This document shows positions 16,972-25,350 of a stretch of 64,000 bases of DNA, piece after piece. The notes below the pieces were generated by a model that saw only the letters and a list, made by a program, of their open reading frames with translations, had not been told where the DNA came from and did no database searches. The position numbers and the translations under genes were made by a program. Source of the stretch: Fusobacterium necrophorum subsp. necrophorum (GTDB lineage Bacteria > Fusobacteriota > Fusobacteriia > Fusobacteriales > Fusobacteriaceae); the NCBI RefSeq assembly GCF_004006635.1, contig NZ_CP034842.1, positions 682,001-746,000 of the forward strand, given 5' to 3'. Position 1 is the stretch's first letter; every line of letters starts with the position of its first letter.

Positions 16972-16982
16972 TATGCTATAAT
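16972..16982 (+). promoter_or_regulatory. Extended -10 promoter of the YgeV-like regulator
   Basis: TATGCTATAAT contains a perfect -10 hexamer (16977-16982) with the TGN extension. No good -35 is present at 17 bp upstream. The predicted leader before the ATG at 17005 is only some 15 nt, containing AAAGGGA. Confidence 0.6.
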
Positions 16983-17004
16983 AAATAGAAAGGGATGTAA
17001 TAGT

Positions 17005-18720
17005 ATGAATTTTTTAAACTTTATTTTGGATGATGTTAAAAAATATTCTGAAATTGTTTCAAAAGTTATAAGCATGGATGTTGAAGTTATGGATTCCTCT
17101 TTCACTAGAATTGCGGGAACGGGAAGTTTAAAGGAAAAAGTTGGTCTGGATATGAAAGAGGAATCTCATATTTATCATCAAGTTTTAGAATCGAAAGAAA
17201 CCATCATAATTTTAGAGCCCCGCAAAGATATGCATTGTCATACTTGTGAAAAGAAATTTTTATGTAAAGAAGAATTAGAAATTTCAACTCCTATTATGTA
17301 TCAAGATGATGTTATTGGTGTTATAGGGCTTATTTGTTTTGAAAAATATAAAAAAAATGAATTTATTGGAAAAAAAGATTTATACATACAATTTTTAAAG
17401 CAAATCTCAGAATTTATTTCGTATAAAGTTTATGAATATTTTCATAGTTTGCAATTAAAAAGAGATAATGAAATTTTAAGTAATATTATAGATAGAGTTC
17501 AAGATATTATTATATTGACAAATAGAAAAAATCAGATTGAATTAATTAATAAAAAAGGGAAGAGTATCTTGGCTCCCATTTTAAAAGAAGAAAATATTTA
17601 TTTAAAGTCTTCTTCCAATTTTTTAAATCAAAAGGAGTTTAAGTTTTCCTATTCAGGAAAAGAAATTTCTGGTATTGGGGATATTTTTAGTTTTTCTTTA
17701 GAAAAAAATAAAGAACTTACAAAAACACTCTTTGTTTTTAAAGAAATTTCAGAATTTAAAAAATATTTGCTAAGTTTTCATGGAAATTCTTCCATTATAT
17801 TATTAGAATCTCCTCAAATGCAAAATATTTATTCGCAAATATCTAAAGTTGCTAAAAATAACACTTCTATTTTAATTACAGGGGAAAGTGGAACTGGCAA
17901 AGAAATCATAGCTAAACAAATTCACGATTTAAGTTCTTACTCAGATGGTCCCTTCATTACAGTAAATTGTGGTGCTATTCCAGAATCATTGATGGAAAGT
18001 GAACTTTTCGGCTATACCAAAGGTGCTTTTACTGGGGCTGATCCAAAAGGTAAAATAGGTTTTTTTGAAAGAGCTCATAATGGAACTATTTTTTTAGATG
18101 AAATAGGTGAAATGCCACTTCAAATACAAGTGAAAATGTTAAGAGTTTTACAAGATAAAAAAATTACTCCTATCGGTTCTCATACAGAAAAACAAGTTAA
18201 TGTTAGAATAATAGCAGCAACTAATAGAAATTTAGAACAAGAGGTAAAAAAAAGAAACTTTAGAGAGGATTTATTCTATCGTTTAAGTGTTTTTCCTATT
18301 GACATTCCACCATTAAGGGAAAGAAAAAAAGATATCAAGATTCTTGTTAATTTTTTTGTAAAAAAATATTACATTTCTTTTCAAATGGAACAAAAAGACA
18401 TTTCAACAGAAGTTTATCAATATTTTTTGGAATATTCTTGGCCTGGGAATATTCGAGAACTAAGAAATACAATTGAATATTGTATGAATATCATAGAGGA
18501 AAATGAAAAAAGTATTGAATTGAAACATTTACCTCCAAAACTTTTAAATAGTAAAGAAAAAGATAAAAAAATAAAGACATTAGCAGAATTAGAAAAAGAT
18601 GCCATTAAAAATCTTCTACAAATTTATGGAAACTCTTCTGAGGCTAAAAAAATTATTGCCAAATCTCTTGGAATTGGGATTGCAACATTATACAGAAAAA
18701 TGAAAAATTTGGAAGTGTAG
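17005..18720 (+). CDS. YgeV-like sigma-54-dependent transcriptional activator
   Basis: 571 residues from the ATG at 17005 (AAAGGGA site before it); the frame is open further upstream but that stretch holds the promoter and operators. N-terminal sensor region about 1-180 with a Cys cluster CHTCEKKFLC near residue 75, then a PAS-like segment about 190-250. An AAA+ sigma-54 domain follows (GESGTGKE Walker A, the GAFTGA loop that contacts sigma-54, FLDEIGEMP Walker B), and a Fis-type helix-turn-helix ends the protein. All residues needed for sigma-54 activation appear present. The four cysteines suggest a metal, redox or ligand site. It is divergent from the dpaL operon, which has a matching promoter. 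Confidence 0.9.
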   Translation: MNFLNFILDDVKKYSEIVSKVISMDVEVMDSSFTRIAGTGSLKEKVGLDMKEESHIYHQVLESKETIIILEPRKDMHCHTCEKKFLCKEELEISTPIMYQDDVIGVIGLICFEKYKKNEFIGKKDLYIQFLKQISEFISYKVYEYFHSLQLKRDNEILSNIIDRVQDIIILTNRKNQIELINKKGKSILAPILKEENIYLKSSSNFLNQKEFKFSYSGKEISGIGDIFSFSLEKNKELTKTLFVFKEISEFKKYLLSFHGNSSIILLESPQMQNIYSQISKVAKNNTSILITGESGTGKEIIAKQIHDLSSYSDGPFITVNCGAIPESLMESELFGYTKGAFTGADPKGKIGFFERAHNGTIFLDEIGEMPLQIQVKMLRVLQDKKITPIGSHTEKQVNVRIIAATNRNLEQEVKKRNFREDLFYRLSVFPIDIPPLRERKKDIKILVNFFVKKYYISFQMEQKDISTEVYQYFLEYSWPGNIRELRNTIEYCMNIIEENEKSIELKHLPPKLLNSKEKDKKIKTLAELEKDAIKNLLQIYGNSSEAKKIIAKSLGIGIATLYRKMKNLEV

Positions 18721-18733
18721 AAAAAAGTTCACA
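18719..18733. repeat. Right copy of 15-bp direct repeat flanking the diaminopropionate islet
   Basis: AGAAAAAAGTTCACA, identical to 11132-11146. The repeat begins inside the stop codon of the activator gene, so the coding block ends exactly at the repeat. Confidence 0.55.
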
Positions 18734-18759
18734 CACTCGATGCCTTAGTACAAAAAATA

Positions 18760-18794
18760 AAAACAACCGTTTAAAAACATGGAACGGCTGTTTT
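18760..18794. terminator. Bidirectional terminator between the activator and sepF genes
   Basis: AAAACAACCGTT (18760-18771) pairs with AACGGCTGTTTT (18783-18794) with one mismatch. A- and T-tracts lie on the two outer sides, as expected for a shared terminator of converging genes. Confidence 0.8.
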
Positions 18795-18815
18795 CCTTTT
18801 GAGGACAAAGTATTT

Positions 18816-19121
18816 TTATTTTGAGAAGGGAATGATTTCTTCTTCTTCATTAGATTTGGCAGAGCTTTCTTGATTGTATTTCAATTCATAGCCTACATTT
18901 TTGGGAACGCAACAAAAAATATTATCTCCAATATCAATTAGTTTTGCTTGTTTGACATAAACCGCTCCATGAACATAGTCATATAATCTTCGAGCTTCTC
19001 TTTCTTTTAAGTCCTTTAAGTTGACATTTACGATTTTATCTTCTGCAACATATCTCACACAGTCATCACAATCTTCAAATCTTTTTGGTTTTAAAAATAC
19101 AATGCTTGTTTCTTTTTCCAT
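18816..19121 (-). CDS. sepF: SepF-like cell division protein
   Basis: 101 residues. The core (IVFLKPKRFEDCDDCVRYVAEDKIVNVNLKDLKEREARRLYDYVHGAVY...IFCCVPKNV) is the SepF/YlmF fold, which links FtsZ filaments to the membrane in bacteria lacking FtsA or beside it. The N-terminal amphipathic membrane helix typical of Bacillus SepF is missing and the acidic tail is short, so the protein is a minimal version. Last gene of the minus-strand run, 15 bp after nrnA. Confidence 0.8.
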   Translation of the reverse strand: MEKETSIVFLKPKRFEDCDDCVRYVAEDKIVNVNLKDLKEREARRLYDYVHGAVYVKQAKLIDIGDNIFCCVPKNVGYELKYNQESSAKSNEEEEIIPFSK

Positions 19122-19136
19122 AATTCCTCCTTAATA

Positions 19137-20081
19137 TTATATCTGTTCTAATATTTTATGTAAAATGCTATCTGCCTTTTCTAAACAAGAAAATCCAGCT
19201 GCTTTTATATGACCTCCACCGCCAAAAAGGGAAGCAATTCGATTGACATCAATATTGTCTTTACTTCTCATACTCCCTTTGATACTTCCATCTTTTTCTT
19301 CCCGTAAGAAAAGAGAAATGGATGCTTTTTCGTAAGAAAGTAATGTTTCTACAATTCCCTCTGTGTGTTCTTTTTTAGCTCCATACTTATTCATAACTTC
19401 CTGTGTCAAATAGAAGTAAGACAATTTTTTCTCCGGAAAGAATTGGAACTGAGACAGGGCCTCTCCTAATAATTTTAAACTGGCATAGGAATGAGTCTTT
19501 AAAAAATTGCGAACGATGAGAGCATTATCAGCTCCCTGCTCGACTAAAAATTGAGCTGCTTTTAAGGTATTCACAGTAACATTATCATGTGCAAAATTTC
19601 CGGTATCGTTTACAATCCCTAAATATAAGGCTGATGCAATGGCCGCATTCATGGGGAAATTCCAATCCTGTAACAGTTGTGTTAAGAGTTCCGAAGTGGC
19701 AGAAATTTTTGGTTCTACAAAAGCATAGTCTCCATAATGAGGGTTGCTCATATGATGATCCAGATTGACAGTTAGTTTTCCCGCTGTCAGAGCATCCATA
19801 TAACCGGCACGATCTCTGGTTGCACAGTCAACAAAAATGACAAGTTCTACTTCTTCAAAACTTTCTTCTGCCTGATATTGTTCAATGAGCTGAGAACCTT
19901 CCAAAAATAAAGTGGTATCGGGAACTTTATCTTGGAGAACAAAGCGAGCCTTCTTTCCCAACTCCAACAAAGAAAGAGTCAATGCCAGTCCGGCTCCCAC
20001 AGCATCTCCGTCGGGATTTTTATGTGCTGTGATCAGGATAGAATGATGTTGTAAGAGTAGTTCACGAATTTTGTTTTTCAT
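19137..20081 (-). CDS. nrnA: DHH/DHHA1 phosphoesterase, NrnA-like oligoribonuclease/pAp phosphatase
   Basis: 314 residues. DHH motifs: HKNPDGDAVGAG, DCATRD, NLDHHMSNP and NDTGNF for two Mn ions; C-terminal DHHA1 domain with GGGGHIKAAGF. NrnA degrades 2-5 nt RNA fragments (nanoRNA) and dephosphorylates 3'-phosphoadenosine 5'-phosphate. The start ATG at 20081 has AGGAGGA and overlaps the end of rnmV by 20 bp, so translation is coupled. Confidence 0.9.
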   Translation of the reverse strand: MKNKIRELLLQHHSILITAHKNPDGDAVGAGLALTLSLLELGKKARFVLQDKVPDTTLFLEGSQLIEQYQAEESFEEVELVIFVDCATRDRAGYMDALTAGKLTVNLDHHMSNPHYGDYAFVEPKISATSELLTQLLQDWNFPMNAAIASALYLGIVNDTGNFAHDNVTVNTLKAAQFLVEQGADNALIVRNFLKTHSYASLKLLGEALSQFQFFPEKKLSYFYLTQEVMNKYGAKKEHTEGIVETLLSYEKASISLFLREEKDGSIKGSMRSKDNIDVNRIASLFGGGGHIKAAGFSCLEKADSILHKILEQI

Positions 20082-20631
20082 ATTCCTCCTTCATTTTTTG
20101 ATGAGCTTCTAAAATTTCTTGCTCGGAAAAACCATAGCGATTTAATTTCGAAAGTAACTGTTTTCCATTGGAATAGCCAATTCCTAATAGAGAAGTAAAA
20201 AGTTCTCGATATATGCTGGATTTCGGATGTCCCACTAAATGCAAATCATATAAAAATTGCATGGAAAAAGAATTTTGTCCTTCTTCTATATTACATTTTG
20301 CCAATTGTAAGGCTCGGAGAATTGCTTCCGGTTTTGCGTTTTCCACTCCGATATCCTCTCCTTTTTTTCCTTCAGAACGGCTGATATAGGCATTTTTTGC
20401 TTTTGGAAAATGTTGCTGTAAAAAGGAACGAATTTCATTCCCCGCATAATCCGGGTCTGTTAAGAGAATAATGCCCTTATTTTCATAAGCTTTTTTTATT
20501 TTATCAATATTTCCCTTTTTTCGAATTGCAAAACCGTTGACTTGAATAATTTCAGCATCAACAGCTGCTTTTACTGCAGAAATATCATCCCGACCCTCTA
20601 CAATAATAATTTCTTGAATTTTTGGTTTCAT
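20062..20631 (-). CDS. rnmV: Ribonuclease M5
   Basis: 189 residues from the ATG at 20631 (GGAG site); an earlier in-frame ATG at 20670 falls inside the upstream gene. TOPRIM motifs IIVEGRDDISAV and LLTDPDYAGNEIR at the N-terminus followed by the M5 C-terminal domain. The enzyme matures 5S rRNA. It is placed 2 bp after the esterase gene and overlaps nrnA. Confidence 0.92.
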   Translation of the reverse strand: MKPKIQEIIIVEGRDDISAVKAAVDAEIIQVNGFAIRKKGNIDKIKKAYENKGIILLTDPDYAGNEIRSFLQQHFPKAKNAYISRSEGKKGEDIGVENAKPEAILRALQLAKCNIEEGQNSFSMQFLYDLHLVGHPKSSIYRELFTSLLGIGYSNGKQLLSKLNRYGFSEQEILEAHQKMKEEYEKQNS

Positions 20632-20633
20632 AT

Positions 20634-21602
20634 TTACTCCTGTGCTATGGTGTGTTGATTCACATAGCATAAAAAATTAGCAAAATCTCGAGCAACATAA
20701 TCCCAAGTGTGCCCTTCTTTCAAGCAAAGTTGAGCCTGAAAGGAAAGATGATGTTTTTTAGCACGAAGCACGACATCATTCCATTGCTGTAACATAAGAT
20801 AATTTTTATAATCCTCTCGTCCCACACTGAAATAAAAATGCGTTTTTTTCTTGTTTTTTATTTGTTTGAGTAGGGTATAGGGATCTTTCTCCAGAATTTT
20901 ATATCCCCAAGAGCTGAAAATTTCAAAGAAGTGCTGTTTATCTTTTTGAGGAAATAAGAATTTGGGAATATATAGGTAACGAAATAAATAAATGATTCTA
21001 CGGTTGACTCCCATACGAATTAAGCTAATAGCTCCTGAAAAACTGCCAACAACTTGAAAAATAGGATATTGCAAAGCAAAGTAACAGGCAGCGTAAGCTC
21101 CCATAGAAAAACCGGAAATTACAGGTATATTGGGAAATTCTTCTCGTAATTTCGGAAGGAGCTTCTGCATGAAATAGTTTTCATAGGGAAGGTACCAACT
21201 TTCTCCACCGTCTCCGGAATCCACTAAGATGAAATTCATAGGAGAAATTTTCCCCTGTTTCCGTAAGGAAAGATAGGTCTCTAAGATTTTGGCTTTCTCA
21301 ATCCAATCATAAGCTTTGTCTCGTAGTCCATGAAATAAAAGAATGCTGGGATAAGCTTTCGAATTAAAATCTTTGTGTTGAATGACATAGTATTCCAATT
21401 GCTCCGTCCGTTTTTCAATGCGAATGCTTTCTGCTATTTCCGATTTCGAAATTTCTTCCGAATAGTTCGGATTTTCTACTATAGTTACTTCCGGATAGGA
21501 GGTAATTTTTTTTAATTTTCTTTCTAATTTAAAAGTATAAGGATAGGTTATGATGTAAAACAACATGCAAAAAAACATACCTGTACACATACATAGTAGC
21601 AT
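20634..21602 (-). CDS. Membrane-anchored esterase (alpha/beta hydrolase)
   Basis: 322 residues with one N-terminal hydrophobic segment (about 3-20), so probably anchored with the enzyme outside the membrane. The hydrolase part has LLFHGLRDKAYDW, the nucleophile elbow GFSMGAYAA (Ser), and a late EGHTWDY with the likely catalytic His. The pattern fits the esterase D/EstA-like family acting on small acyl esters, S-formylglutathione or cell-wall esters. Substrate unknown. Start ATG 21602 has AGGAG. Sits in the asnS-rnmV run. Confidence 0.75.
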   Translation of the reverse strand: MLLCMCTGMFFCMLFYIITYPYTFKLERKLKKITSYPEVTIVENPNYSEEISKSEIAESIRIEKRTEQLEYYVIQHKDFNSKAYPSILLFHGLRDKAYDWIEKAKILETYLSLRKQGKISPMNFILVDSGDGGESWYLPYENYFMQKLLPKLREEFPNIPVISGFSMGAYAACYFALQYPIFQVVGSFSGAISLIRMGVNRRIIYLFRYLYIPKFLFPQKDKQHFFEIFSSWGYKILEKDPYTLLKQIKNKKKTHFYFSVGREDYKNYLMLQQWNDVVLRAKKHHLSFQAQLCLKEGHTWDYVARDFANFLCYVNQHTIAQE

Positions 21603-21611
21603 AAACTTCTC

Positions 21612-23003
21612 CTAAAATTCGATATTGTTAGGGGTTCTTGGGAAAGGAATGACATCACGGATATTTGCCATACCGGTTAGATACATAATCATTCTTTCAA
21701 AACCAAGCCCGTATCCTGAGTGAGGGAAGCTTCCGTATTTTCTTAAATCAAGATAGAAAGAATAATCTTCCTTATTCATTCCCAATTCACTGATTCGTTG
21801 TTCTAAAATTTCAAGATTATCTTCTCTTTGGGAGCCTCCAATGATTTCTCCGATTTGAGGAGCCAGTAAATCCATAGCTCGAACTGTTTTTTCGTCTTCA
21901 TTCAACTTCATGTAGAAAGCCTTAATGTCTTTAGGATAGTCTACCAAAAAAACCGGTTTTTTGAAATATTCTTCCGCTAAATATCTTTCATGTTCACTTT
22001 GCAAATCAATTCCCCATTCAACAGGATATTCAAATTTCTTTCCGGATTTTTTTAAAATATCAATAGCTTCTGTATAGCTTAATCGACCGAAATCATTGTT
22101 CAAAACATTGTTTAATTTATCGAAAAGTCCTTTTTCAATGAATTGATTGAAGAAATTCATTTCTTCCGGACAGGTATCCATGACATAACGAATGATATAT
22201 TTCACCATTTTCTCAGCAATGTCCATATTCACATCTAAATCGGCAAATGCCATTTCCGGTTCAATCATCCAAAATTCGGAAGCGTGTCTGGCGGTATTGG
22301 AGTATTCTGCACGGAAAGTAGGTCCGAATGTATAAATATTTCGAAAAGCGGCACAGTAAGTTTCTCCATTTAATTGACCACTTACTGTCAAATTGGTAGA
22401 TTTCCCAAAAAAGTCTTTTTGGAAATTTACAGTTCCGTCTTCTTTTTTAGGAAGATCATTTAAGTCTAAGGTAGTGATACGAAACATTTCTCCTGCTCCC
22501 TCCGCATCGGAGCTGGTAATGATTGGAGTATGAACATAGACAAAGTTTTGCTCTTGAAAGAATTTATGAATGGCATAAGCAGCTGCGGAACGAACTCGAA
22601 ACACTGCTGAAAATGTATTGGTTCTGGGTCTTAAATGAGATTTTGTTCTCAAAAATTCAAAACTATGTCTTTTATTTTGTAAAGGATAATCCAAATCCGC
22701 TTTTTGACAAATTTCTATCTTGCTTGCCTTTACTTCAAATTCTTGCCCTGCTCCTTCCGATTTTATCAAAGTTCCTTCCACAATCACGGAAGATGCAATG
22801 GAAAGTCTTGAAATTTCATCAAAATTTACTAAATTACTATCAAAAACTACTTGAATTCCATTGAAAAAAGATCCGTCATTGATTTCTAGGAAACCGAAAT
22901 TCTTTTGGGAACGAATTTTTCGAACCCAAGCTCCTAATTTCACTTCTTTGTTCATATATGTTTCTTTGTTTCTAAAAATAGACTTTACTGTGGTCATTTC
23001 CAT
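21612..23003 (-). CDS. asnS: Asparaginyl-tRNA synthetase
   Basis: 463 residues from the ATG at 23003, which follows GGAGGC (23011-23016); an ATG at 23018 has no ribosome site. N-terminal OB-fold anticodon domain ([24 protein letters not shown]), then the class II core: motif 2 [24 protein letters not shown] and motif 3 [15 protein letters not shown] with [10 protein letters not shown]. The AsnS-type insertion ([22 protein letters not shown]) separates it from AspS. Charges tRNA-Asn directly. Confidence 0.96.
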   Translation of the reverse strand: MEMTTVKSIFRNKETYMNKEVKLGAWVRKIRSQKNFGFLEINDGSFFNGIQVVFDSNLVNFDEISRLSIASSVIVEGTLIKSEGAGQEFEVKASKIEICQKADLDYPLQNKRHSFEFLRTKSHLRPRTNTFSAVFRVRSAAAYAIHKFFQEQNFVYVHTPIITSSDAEGAGEMFRITTLDLNDLPKKEDGTVNFQKDFFGKSTNLTVSGQLNGETYCAAFRNIYTFGPTFRAEYSNTARHASEFWMIEPEMAFADLDVNMDIAEKMVKYIIRYVMDTCPEEMNFFNQFIEKGLFDKLNNVLNNDFGRLSYTEAIDILKKSGKKFEYPVEWGIDLQSEHERYLAEEYFKKPVFLVDYPKDIKAFYMKLNEDEKTVRAMDLLAPQIGEIIGGSQREDNLEILEQRISELGMNKEDYSFYLDLRKYGSFPHSGYGLGFERMIMYLTGMANIRDVIPFPRTPNNIEF

Positions 23004-23028
23004 ATTTGTTGCCTCCATATTTTAAATT

Positions 23029-23223
23029 CTATTGTATGTTATTCATTTCTTCTTTGTTTACGATTTTGATAGAGTCCAGATGTTTTCGAACTTGGGATGT
23101 TAATTTCTCCAAATATCGTTTTCTCCAAAGAGCTCTATCCGCTTCCTCTTCAGGACTTAGAGAACGTTTCTTCGACAGGCGAGAATAGTAATTTACTTTT
23201 TCAATAATATCTTTCATTTCCAT
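23029..23223 (-). CDS. DUF896 (YnzC-like) small protein
   Basis: 64 residues: MKDIIEKVNYYSRLSKKRSLSPEEEADRALWRKRYLEK is the DUF896 pattern of two short helices. Function of the family is not well established; Bacillus YnzC is linked to the SOS operon. AGGAAGG precedes ATG 23223; an ATG at 23217 is the alternative. Confidence 0.88.
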   Translation of the reverse strand: MEMKDIIEKVNYYSRLSKKRSLSPEEEADRALWRKRYLEKLTSQVRKHLDSIKIVNKEEMNNIQ

Positions 23224-23268
23224 GGGTTCATCCTTCCTGATTTCTTAGTATGATATCTTTTTATTATA

Positions 23269-24510
23269 TCATTTTTTTTTCTTTTTTTCAAATAAATGAC
23301 TTGTTTTATTGATGTTTAAACAAATTCCCAAAGCACTTAAAATTGCAAAAATGGAGCTACCTCCATTGCTAAAAAGTGGAAGTGTTAATCCGAATACAGG
23401 AAGAATTCCAATTGCAACTCCAATATTGATGAATACCTGTATAATCAGATAGGCTCCTATTCCGGCAGATAAATATTTTCCAAAACTGTCTTGGCATTCC
23501 TTTGAGATCGTACAAATAATCCAATATAGGATGAGATAAAAAGAAAGCAGAATAAACATTCCCAAAAATCCGAATTCTTCCCCAAAAGTAACAGAAATAA
23601 AGTCGGTAGCAGTTTCCGGAACATAGCTGTATTTTTGAATGCCATTGGCAAATCCTTTTCCGAGAAAGCCTCCACTTCCAAAGCCGATAAGGGCTTGCTT
23701 GACCTGATAGCCGAATTCCGGACTATAATTTCCTGTGAACAATCCTTCTAAGAAACTATAAATTCGTTTTAATTTATATCCGGATAAATTCTCTGCTCCT
23801 ATTTTATAGATGATAGAACAAGCGGAAATCATTGCCACACTACCTAAAAGACTCCACAGTCGGATAATTTTAATCGAAATATTGCTCAGTACAAAAAGAT
23901 AGCCGGTGATCAGAGCGTAGTGAATAATGGTTCCCAAATCGTTTTGTAAGTGAATGAAAATCGCATAAGGAAGAAACACAAAAGTACTGACAGAAAGAAT
24001 CAGCTTGTAATCTTTGATATGTTTTTCCTGTTCCAGTTTGGCTAAGACATTCGATAATAGAATAATATAGCTCACTTTAAATAATTCTGCGGGTTGAATG
24101 GCAAAGACTCCTAGTTGTATCCAAGCTTTTGCTCCATTTCGAATGGGAACAAGGCTGGAAGGAGCAATCATCATTCCAATGAAAATAATGGGAGGAACAA
24201 AATAGAGTAGTTTTCTCATGAGAGGTCTTTGAAAATTTTTGTAAGAAAATTTACTCAACAGAAAACAAAAAAAAAGCCCAATAAAAATCATAAGACTGTG
24301 TTTTTTAACAAGTCCCAACTGGTCATTTCGCAATCCTAAACTGACACTGAACATATTGGCAATGCTTAAACTTAAAAGAATAAAAACTATCATAAGAAGA
24401 GCCGAACTTCTTTTGTTTCGGGAGGCTTGTTTTTCAAACTCTTCACCCGATTCTTGCAGTTTTTGATATTTATCATAAATGCTGTTACGAACAGCAGTTG
24501 TTTTTTTCAT
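23269..24510 (-). CDS. SEDS-family glycan polymerase (RodA/FtsW type)
   Basis: 413 residues with ten membrane helices after a charged cytoplasmic head of about 40 residues. Family signatures include GAKAWIQLGVFAIQPAELFKVSYI and YVPETATDFISVTFGEEFGFLG with the catalytic Asp region, and a final GLTLPLFSNGGSS. SEDS proteins polymerise lipid II with a partner class B penicillin-binding protein, which is not in the window. RodA (elongation) and FtsW (division) cannot be separated safely by eye. First gene of a minus-strand run ending at sepF. Confidence 0.9.
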   Translation of the reverse strand: MKKTTAVRNSIYDKYQKLQESGEEFEKQASRNKRSSALLMIVFILLSLSIANMFSVSLGLRNDQLGLVKKHSLMIFIGLFFCFLLSKFSYKNFQRPLMRKLLYFVPPIIFIGMMIAPSSLVPIRNGAKAWIQLGVFAIQPAELFKVSYIILLSNVLAKLEQEKHIKDYKLILSVSTFVFLPYAIFIHLQNDLGTIIHYALITGYLFVLSNISIKIIRLWSLLGSVAMISACSIIYKIGAENLSGYKLKRIYSFLEGLFTGNYSPEFGYQVKQALIGFGSGGFLGKGFANGIQKYSYVPETATDFISVTFGEEFGFLGMFILLSFYLILYWIICTISKECQDSFGKYLSAGIGAYLIIQVFINIGVAIGILPVFGLTLPLFSNGGSSIFAILSALGICLNINKTSHLFEKKKKK

Positions 24511-24580
24511 TTTCCCTACCTCGATTTTTTTTTACTCTTCTATCATACCTTATTCTTCTTCATTTGTATATCCTTTTTTA

Positions 24581-24609
24581 TTGACAATATCAAAAAATAC
24601 CAGTAGAAT
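24581..24609 (+). promoter_or_regulatory. Promoter of the VUT transporter gene
   Basis: TTGACA (24581-24586), 17-bp spacer, TAGAAT (24604-24609). The leader to ATG 24658 is about 40 nt; I saw no convincing preQ1 aptamer in it. Confidence 0.7.
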
Positions 24610-24657
24610 ATATAGCTATCATAATGAAACGTGTTGAGAACTTTGGAGGAAGAAACA

Positions 24658-25350
24658 ATGAGAAATGAAATCTTATGGGGACTTATGTTAGTTTGTAATT
24701 TTATATGTATTATAGTCATGTATTATCGTTTCGGAAAAATGGGATTGTTCGCTTGGATTCCCATAGCCACAATTTTAGCAAATATCCAAGTTGTGATGTT
24801 GGTCAGCTTATTTGCTTTGGAAGTTACCTTAGGAAATATTTTATATGCCGGTGCTTATTTGGTGACGGATATTTTGGCAGAAAATTATGGAAAGGAAGAA
24901 GCGAAAAAAGCTGTTTATTTAGGTTTTTTCAGTATGATTGCTATGACGCTGATTATGCAGCTGGCGATTCATTTTACTCCGTCTTCTGCCGGAATTGAAT
25001 TGTTTGACGGAGTAAAAGGGGTTTTTGCTTTGATGCCAAGGTTGGCAATTGCATCCTTATTCGCATATCTAATCTCACAGAAACATGATATTTGGGCTTA
25101 TGAATTCTGGCGACATCGTTTTCAAGGCAGAAAATATATTTGGATACGAAACAATGCGAGTACCATGGTAAGTCAACTCTTGGACAGTTTTCTGTTTACC
25201 GTGATTGCGTTTTATGGAGTTTTCCCGCTTTCCGTTCTATGGGAAGTTTTTATAGGAACTTATCTGATTAAATTCCTGGTTGCTATTTGTGATACACCGT
25301 TTATTTATATTGCGGAATATTTGAAGAGGAGGAATAGAATCCCAGAATAA
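24658..25350 (+). CDS. VUT-family queuosine precursor transporter (YhhQ-like)
   Basis: 230 residues from the ATG at 24658 (GGAGGA at 24645-24650); the frame opens earlier without a ribosome site. About six membrane helices; DILAENYGKEEAKKAVYLGFF and the charged loop FWRHRFQGRKYIWIRNNASTMVSQLLDS identify the VUT/COG1738 family, whose Escherichia coli member imports preQ0/preQ1. It converges on the DNA polymerase delta gene with a 50-bp overlap of coding ends. Confidence 0.85.
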   Translation: MRNEILWGLMLVCNFICIIVMYYRFGKMGLFAWIPIATILANIQVVMLVSLFALEVTLGNILYAGAYLVTDILAENYGKEEAKKAVYLGFFSMIAMTLIMQLAIHFTPSSAGIELFDGVKGVFALMPRLAIASLFAYLISQKHDIWAYEFWRHRFQGRKYIWIRNNASTMVSQLLDSFLFTVIAFYGVFPLSVLWEVFIGTYLIKFLVAICDTPFIYIAEYLKRRNRIPE

